Part shown: in pieces, positions 6,095 to 9,341 of the stretch
Position numbering within the stretch: position 1 is the stretch's first letter
Layout of the letters: every line of letters begins with the position of its first letter
From: an uncultured Emergencia sp.
Lineage (GTDB): Bacteria > Bacillota > Clostridia > Peptostreptococcales > Anaerovoracaceae
Length of the DNA stretch: 9,341 bases
Reading direction: 5' to 3'
Assembly: GCA_937997955.1 (NCBI GenBank)
Contig: CALLDR010000014.1
Location: 1-9,341, forward strand
Translations under genes and position numbers: made by a program
Notes under the pieces: model-generated
Seen by the model: the letters and a program-made list of their open reading frames with translations, nothing else
Database searches by the model: none
Told to the model about the DNA's origin: nothing

Positions 6095-6126
6095 AAAAAA
6101 GCTTTTGCCCGTCAAGGGACAAAAGC
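6095..6126 (-). terminator. T-box leader terminator of trpS
   Basis: On the - strand, GCTTTTG plus CCC pairs with GGG plus CAAAAGC (6101-6126) across a short TTGAC loop. Six T's (6095-6100) follow immediately. It stands 28 nt before the trpS start codon and directly after the T-box sequence, so it is the conditional terminator disrupted when the antiterminator forms on uncharged tRNA-Trp. Confidence 0.9.
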
Positions 6127-6429
6127 GATGCTTCTGCGATACCACCCTCGTTGATCTGCACTCGCGAACAGACCCACTCACGGGCATACCGTCATATGCC
6201 CCTCGATGTAACGGTCGAACCCGTCGCCCCTACTGCGCGCTGTCAAAGGGTGTCAGCCGGAGTTTCCCTCTCAGGCCGGCCCGCTCCTTCGCCATGCGGT
6301 TCGGTTTGCCCTCGTAAGCCCATTCCCCGGCCTGTCCATCGCTGCAATCCCACCATCTGCAGCTCTCTGAAGACGACCTGTGCCGGCTACTACTCTTACT
6401 CAACGGTTTATTGGTTATGAACTCTATAC
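6095..6429 (-). promoter_or_regulatory. Tryptophan T-box riboswitch (leader of trpS)
   Basis: The - strand leader has the parts of a T-box element in order. Stem I includes GTAAG (6395-6399) paired with CTTAC (6314-6318), then a specifier loop, then CCGGC (6382-6386) paired with GCCGG (6327-6331). The loop has AGTAGTA on one side and GAA followed by TGG on the other; TGG at 6320-6322 is the specifier codon for Trp. The distal part has AGAGAG (6363-6368), the stem GCTGCA/TGCAGC, and the apical GGTGGGA (6348-6354). The 3' half carries the T-box AGGGTGGTATCGCA (6135-6148) and the terminator. In this known family, uncharged cognate tRNA pairs with both the specifier and the TGG bulge, stabilises an antiterminator and permits transcription. 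The specifier matches the downstream gene, which strongly supports the call. Confidence 0.95.
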
Positions 6430-6435
6430 TTAAGA

Positions 6436-6464
6436 ATTCTAGCACAACAAAGGAGTCAAGTCAA
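6436..6464 (-). promoter_or_regulatory. Promoter of trpS
   Basis: On the - strand, TTGACT (6459-6464; 5 of 6 to consensus) is followed by a 17-nt spacer and TAGAAT (6436-6441; 5 of 6), with TGC just before it as an extended -10. The expected start near 6429 lies a short way upstream of T-box Stem I. A second TTGACT copy overlaps five bases further in but gives only 12-nt spacing. Confidence 0.85.
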
Positions 6465-6506
6465 GAGGCAAACTGCCGGCCCAGACCCGGCGTCTGCGCT
6501 TTTTTC

Positions 6507-6535
6507 TTGTATCAGGCAGGAGAATGTGGCATAAT
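6507..6535 (+). promoter_or_regulatory. Candidate promoter of the pentapeptide-repeat gene
   Basis: TTGTAT (6507-6512) and CATAAT (6530-6535) are 17 nt apart. The -10 matches 5 of 6 consensus bases and the -35 only 3 of 6. A start near 6542 would leave a leader of about 40 nt before the ATG at 6581. It is divergent from the trpS promoter. Confidence 0.55.
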
Positions 6536-6580
6536 AGGGTATGAGAACGAATGTTTGATGCAAGGGAAGGGGAAAGACAG

Positions 6581-7258
6581 ATGAGCACAGACAGGAAATA
6601 CACTGTCAAACCGGTCAGACTGCCGGAAGACATGGAAGATATGCCTTATGGCAGGTATTGGCTCGCGGAGGCCAGAGAAGAGGAACAAGATGTGGAACGG
6701 GTCAGATTTCGAGATGAAGATCTGACCAGCGCGGATCTCCACGGCATGACTTTCGACTGCGCGGTCTTTGACCACTGCCGCATGGAACGGGCGGACCTTC
6801 AGAAATGCACCTTCCGCAACGTCCTGTTTCAGGACTGTATGCTGGCGGGGGCCAGGCTTTCCGGCTGCTGGATCAGTCAATGCGCGTTCAGAGACTGCCA
6901 GATGAAAGGCGCGGATCTCAGTGAGAGCAGTATTGCCAACCTGACCGTAGAGAACAGCAGCCTGACCTACGCCAACTTTACGTCGGCAAAGCTGAAACAA
7001 TGCATTTTAGACCACAGCGACTTTACCGAATGCTTTTTCGCGTCCTGCGGCCTGAAACAGATCCAAATGGAGGACTGCCGCTTCATCGCCACGGACTTTT
7101 TCAGGACGCCGTTAAAAGATCTGGATTTTACAACGTGCACGCTGGAAGGAATCAGCGTCTCAGACGGCGGAAGCGAACTGCAGGGAGCCGTCGTGAACCT
7201 GTATCAGGCGGCTGAGCTGGCAAGGCTGCTGGGCGTCATCGTAAAGGACGTTTTTTAG
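6581..7258 (+). CDS. Qnr-like pentapeptide-repeat protein
   Basis: This 225-residue soluble protein is built mainly of pentapeptide repeats (about residues 41-190), with 'SADLHG', 'RADLQK', 'GARLSG', 'GADLSE' and 'YANFTS' among the clearest units, predicting a right-handed quadrilateral beta-helix. The C-terminal segment 'ELQGAVVNLYQAAELARLLG' (199-218) closely resembles the end of Qnr proteins (a leucine-glutamine-glycine strand, then a QA..L...LG helix), where it forms the dimer interface. Qnr proteins bind DNA gyrase/topoisomerase IV and protect them from quinolones. Chromosomal Qnr-like genes are known in Gram-positive bacteria, often with modest or untested activity. A gyrase-related role is therefore plausible but not shown. 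ATG 6581 is preferred over ATG 6551 because GGAAGGGG (6565-6572) precedes it by 8 nt. The repeat faces are rich in Cys. No clear terminator follows. Confidence 0.85.
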   Translation: MSTDRKYTVKPVRLPEDMEDMPYGRYWLAEAREEEQDVERVRFRDEDLTSADLHGMTFDCAVFDHCRMERADLQKCTFRNVLFQDCMLAGARLSGCWISQCAFRDCQMKGADLSESSIANLTVENSSLTYANFTSAKLKQCILDHSDFTECFFASCGLKQIQMEDCRFIATDFFRTPLKDLDFTTCTLEGISVSDGGSELQGAVVNLYQAAELARLLGVIVKDVF

Positions 7259-7320
7259 AAAAGGCGCTTCGGTGGGATTTCAACGGGGCTTCAAAGGCGC
7301 TTTCAGAAAAATGAAAGGTT
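7259..7320 (+). other. Spacer with a repeated 10-mer and a weak hairpin
   Basis: AAAGGCGCTT occurs at 7260-7269 and again at 7293-7302 in the same orientation. CTTTCA/TGAAAG (7300-7305 with 7312-7317) can form a 6-bp hairpin. It is not followed by a U-tract, so I do not call a terminator. Read-through from the pentapeptide-repeat gene into the ligase gene remains possible. Confidence 0.4.
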
Positions 7321-7325
7321 AGTGT

Positions 7326-7354
7326 TTGACAATTTCTGTATATAATGTTACTCT
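7326..7354 (+). promoter_or_regulatory. Candidate promoter region of the acyl-CoA synthetase gene
   Basis: A perfect TTGACA stands at 7326-7331. At 17-nt spacing the -10 would be TACTCT (7349-7354), which keeps only the key T-A---T bases. A perfect TATAAT lies at 7341-7346 but is only 9 nt from the TTGACA, too close to pair with it, and has no good -35 of its own. A promoter is likely here, but its exact elements are ambiguous. The start codon is about 45 nt downstream. Confidence 0.5.
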
Positions 7355-7400
7355 ATAAGTGGAGAAGAAGGGAAACCTTAAGGATACAGAGGATAAATAA

Positions 7401-9137
7401 ATGAAGGATTACAAATTAGAAAAGAAGTTCTATGAATTCCGCGACCTGCGGGAGCTGCTGCGGACGTCGGCGGAGAAGTACGCGGACAAGGTGGCCTTTG
7501 TCACCAAGATCAAGGACAAGAAGACGAAGGAAGTCAACTACATCAACACCACCTATGCCAAGCTCTTTGAGACCATGGGCTATCTGGGCACGGCCCTGGT
7601 GGAGAGAGGCTATCAGGGCAGGCGGGTGGCTGTCATCGGAGACAACAGCTACAACTGGTGTCTGGCCTACTTTACCGCCAGCTGCGGCGTCGGCGTTACC
7701 GTGCCCCTGGACAAGGCGCTGCAGAAGGAAGAGCTGGTCAGCTGCCTTCAGCGAAGCGACGCTGAGGTGATCTTTTATGACAGGAAGATCGCGAAAACCA
7801 TCGAGGAGATCTACGAGGAGAAGTCCACCAGGCTGTCTTTGCTCATCTCTATGGATTTTGAAAGTGAAGTGGGGACGCCTTTGATGTATCTCATCGACCA
7901 GGGACAGAAGCTGGTGGAAGCGGGGGACCGGCGTTATCTGGACGCGGAGATCGTTCCTGACGCCATGAGCTATCTGCTGTTCACCTCCGGCACCACGTCC
8001 CAGTCCAAGGCCGTCATGCTGTCCCACCGCAACTTCATGAGCTGCAACTACGGTATGAACTGCGAAGAACTGTTTTTCCCGGACGACGTCAACATGATGA
8101 TCCTGCCGCTGCATCACTGCTACGGCATGAGCGGGCTTTTGACCTTCCTGTCACAGGGCATGAAGAATTGCTTCTGCGACGGTCTGAAATACATCACCAT
8201 GAACCTGAAGGAGTACGGCGTATCGGTGATCATGAGCGTGCCGCTGCTTTTGGAAAGCATGTACAAGAAGATCAACAAGGCCATCGCCGACCAGGGCATG
8301 GAGAGCAAAGTGGCCTTTGCCATGAAGGTCTGCAGCGCCAGCGACAAGGTAGGCATCAACCTGAGAAGGAAGATGTTCAAGGCCATCATCGACCAGCTGG
8401 GCGGAAAGATGCGCTTCATCATCAACGGCGCGGCGGCGCTGGATCCGGTGGTATCCAAGGGCTTCAACGACCTGGGCATTCTGACAGTGCAGGGCTACGG
8501 CCTGACGGAGACGGCGCCTACCATTTCCAGCGAGACCTACCGCTACCTGAAGCCGGGCTCCTGCGGCAAGGTCATGCCTAACGTAGAAGCCAAAATCCTG
8601 GACCCCAACGAAGAGGGCATCGGAGAGCTGGTGGTCAGAGGCGACAACGTGATGCTGGGCTACTACGACAATCAGGAGGCCACCGACGAGGTGCTCATCG
8701 ACGGCTGGTTCCATACGGGCGACCTGGCCTATATCGATGATGAGGGGTACTTGTTTATCAGCGGCCGGAAGAAGAACGTCATCGTCATGAAGAACGGCAA
8801 GAACGTCTATCCGGAGGAAATCGAAAACCTGATCAATGTGCTGCCTTACGTGGAGGAGAGCATGGTCTTTACCAGAAACAAGGCAAACGATTTCGTCCTG
8901 TGGGCAAAGGTGGTCTACGACAAAGGGTATCTGTCGGAGCATAACATGACGGCGGAAGCGCTGGCAGAAAAGCTGGACGAGGATATGAACCAGATCAATG
9001 CCGGTATGCCTGCTTACAAGATGGTGAAGAAATACTTCCTGTCCGATAAGCCGACCATCAAAACCACCACCGCGAAGACCAGGCGAAACGAGGAGATAAA
9101 GCAGATTCAGGAAGAACTAAAGGAACTGGGCTTATAA
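7401..9137 (+). CDS. AMP-forming acyl-CoA synthetase (long-chain fatty acid:CoA ligase-like)
   Basis: This 578-residue member of the ANL adenylating superfamily probably activates a carboxylic acid with ATP and transfers it to CoA. It most resembles long-chain fatty acyl-CoA synthetases; the substrate cannot be read from the sequence. The A3 phosphate loop is 'TSGTTSQSKAVMLSH' (195-209), A5 is 'GYGLTETAPT' (365-374), and the ATP-ribose Asp is Asp441 in 'FHTGDLAYIDDEGY'. The hinge is around Arg456 in 'SGRKKNVIV', followed by 'VYPEEIE' (469-475). The A10 lysine is probably Lys559 in 'TTTAKTRR'. All core motifs are present, so activity is expected, though A3 departs from the usual TSGTTGxPKG. 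AGAGGA (7388-7393) precedes the ATG by 7 nt. A LysR-type gene follows after 25 nt on the same strand. Confidence 0.92.
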   Translation: MKDYKLEKKFYEFRDLRELLRTSAEKYADKVAFVTKIKDKKTKEVNYINTTYAKLFETMGYLGTALVERGYQGRRVAVIGDNSYNWCLAYFTASCGVGVTVPLDKALQKEELVSCLQRSDAEVIFYDRKIAKTIEEIYEEKSTRLSLLISMDFESEVGTPLMYLIDQGQKLVEAGDRRYLDAEIVPDAMSYLLFTSGTTSQSKAVMLSHRNFMSCNYGMNCEELFFPDDVNMMILPLHHCYGMSGLLTFLSQGMKNCFCDGLKYITMNLKEYGVSVIMSVPLLLESMYKKINKAIADQGMESKVAFAMKVCSASDKVGINLRRKMFKAIIDQLGGKMRFIINGAAALDPVVSKGFNDLGILTVQGYGLTETAPTISSETYRYLKPGSCGKVMPNVEAKILDPNEEGIGELVVRGDNVMLGYYDNQEATDEVLIDGWFHTGDLAYIDDEGYLFISGRKKNVIVMKNGKNVYPEEIENLINVLPYVEESMVFTRNKANDFVLWAKVVYDKGYLSEHNMTAEALAEKLDEDMNQINAGMPAYKMVKKYFLSDKPTIKTTTAKTRRNEEIKQIQEELKELGL

Positions 9138-9162
9138 AGAGGAATGGAAGAGGGGAGCGCCT

Positions 9163-9341
9163 ATGAATTACCGGACCATCGAGATATTCCTGGACCTGGT
9201 GCAGACCAGAAACATTACAAAGACGTCCCAGCGGCTGTATCTTTCCCAGTCTACGGTGAGCAAGCGGCTGCAGGCCCTGGAAGAGGAGCTGAACTGCCGT
9301 CTGATCCGGCGGACAAAGGGAAAGCGGGAGATCCTGCTGAC
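9163..9341 (+). CDS. LysR-family transcriptional regulator (N-terminal part, cut by window end)
   Basis: The visible 59 residues form the N-terminal winged helix-turn-helix of a LysR-type regulator: MNYRTIEIFLDLVQTRNITK, then 'TSQRLYLSQSTVSKRLQALE' and 'EELNCRLIRRTKGKREILLT'. The pattern 'IF..LV...NIT..SQRLYLSQSTVSK' is the family's typical HTH. The effector-binding domain lies beyond the window. AGGGG (9151-9155) precedes the ATG by 7 nt. The gene starts 25 nt after the ligase stop with no terminator between, so it is probably co-transcribed with it. Same-strand placement differs from the divergent arrangement common for LysR regulators, so the ligase is not automatically its target. Confidence 0.93.
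   Translation, partial: MNYRTIEIFLDLVQTRNITKTSQRLYLSQSTVSKRLQALEEELNCRLIRRTKGKREILL

Noticed and set aside
6068..6187. N-terminal extension of TrpRS by about 40 residues
   Set aside because: The sequence is the T-box and terminator of the leader, the extension matches no TrpRS, and a correct ribosome site exists for the internal ATG.
6350..6356. First TGG in ATGGTGGGA as the T-box specifier codon
   Set aside because: That TGG is in the conserved apical loop of Stem I. The correct specifier position, following GAA opposite AGTA, is the TGG at 6320-6322.
6230..6445. 71-residue open frame on the - strand and overlapping + strand frames at 6027-6420
   Set aside because: They run through the structured T-box RNA and have no coding features.
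6476..6506. Terminator on the + strand before the pentapeptide gene (CAGAC/GTCTG stem then CGCTTTTTT)
   Set aside because: The stem is only 5 bp and there is no + strand gene upstream for it to end. The T-run may simply be promoter-upstream sequence.
8151..8942. 263-residue open frame on the - strand, and similar ones at 7416-8117 and 3599-4465
   Set aside because: All are antisense to genes with recognisable motifs and have no domains or ribosome sites of their own.

Overview
The window looks like chromosomal DNA from a fairly GC-rich member of the Bacillota, most likely class Clostridia. The evidence is purine-rich Shine-Dalgarno sites before almost every gene, a T-box leader on trpS, sigma-A-type promoters, a tRNA with an encoded CCA end, and a YitT/DUF2179 membrane protein. 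I cannot name a genus. Most genes are ordinary housekeeping or accessory-metabolic genes, and I see no transposase, integrase, CRISPR array or phage gene.

Left part, 1-4312, all on the + strand. The C-terminal end of a gene entering from the left (possibly a BMP-type substrate-binding lipoprotein) is closed by a rho-independent terminator. Three tightly packed genes follow: a YgiQ-family radical SAM protein, a Mod-like (beta-order) DNA methyltransferase with no visible restriction partner, and a YitT-family membrane protein. The starts overlap the preceding genes by 71 and 11 nt, so the three are probably co-transcribed and translationally coupled.

Middle part, 4313-6464, mainly on the - strand. 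A bidirectional terminator separates yitT from a single tRNA-Arg(CCG) gene that has its own strong promoter. A gene-free stretch of about 500 bp follows, holding a perfect 12-bp hairpin and several short direct repeats. trpS (tryptophanyl-tRNA synthetase) comes next, preceded by a complete tryptophan-responsive T-box leader with a UGG specifier codon, a T-box sequence, an intrinsic terminator and a consensus-like promoter. Uncharged tRNA-Trp should therefore relieve termination and raise TrpRS synthesis.

Right part, 6507-9341, on the + strand. A pentapeptide-repeat protein has the C-terminal signature of Qnr-type gyrase-protection proteins. It is followed by a long-chain acyl-CoA synthetase-like AMP-forming ligase with an unusual P-loop, and then by the start of a LysR-type regulator cut by the window edge.

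No undescribed multi-gene system is evident. The items most worth a second look are the orphan methyltransferase nested in the ygiQ-yitT operon, the chromosomal Qnr-like protein, the altered A3 loop of the ligase, and the unexplained repeats and hairpin in the gene-free stretch.
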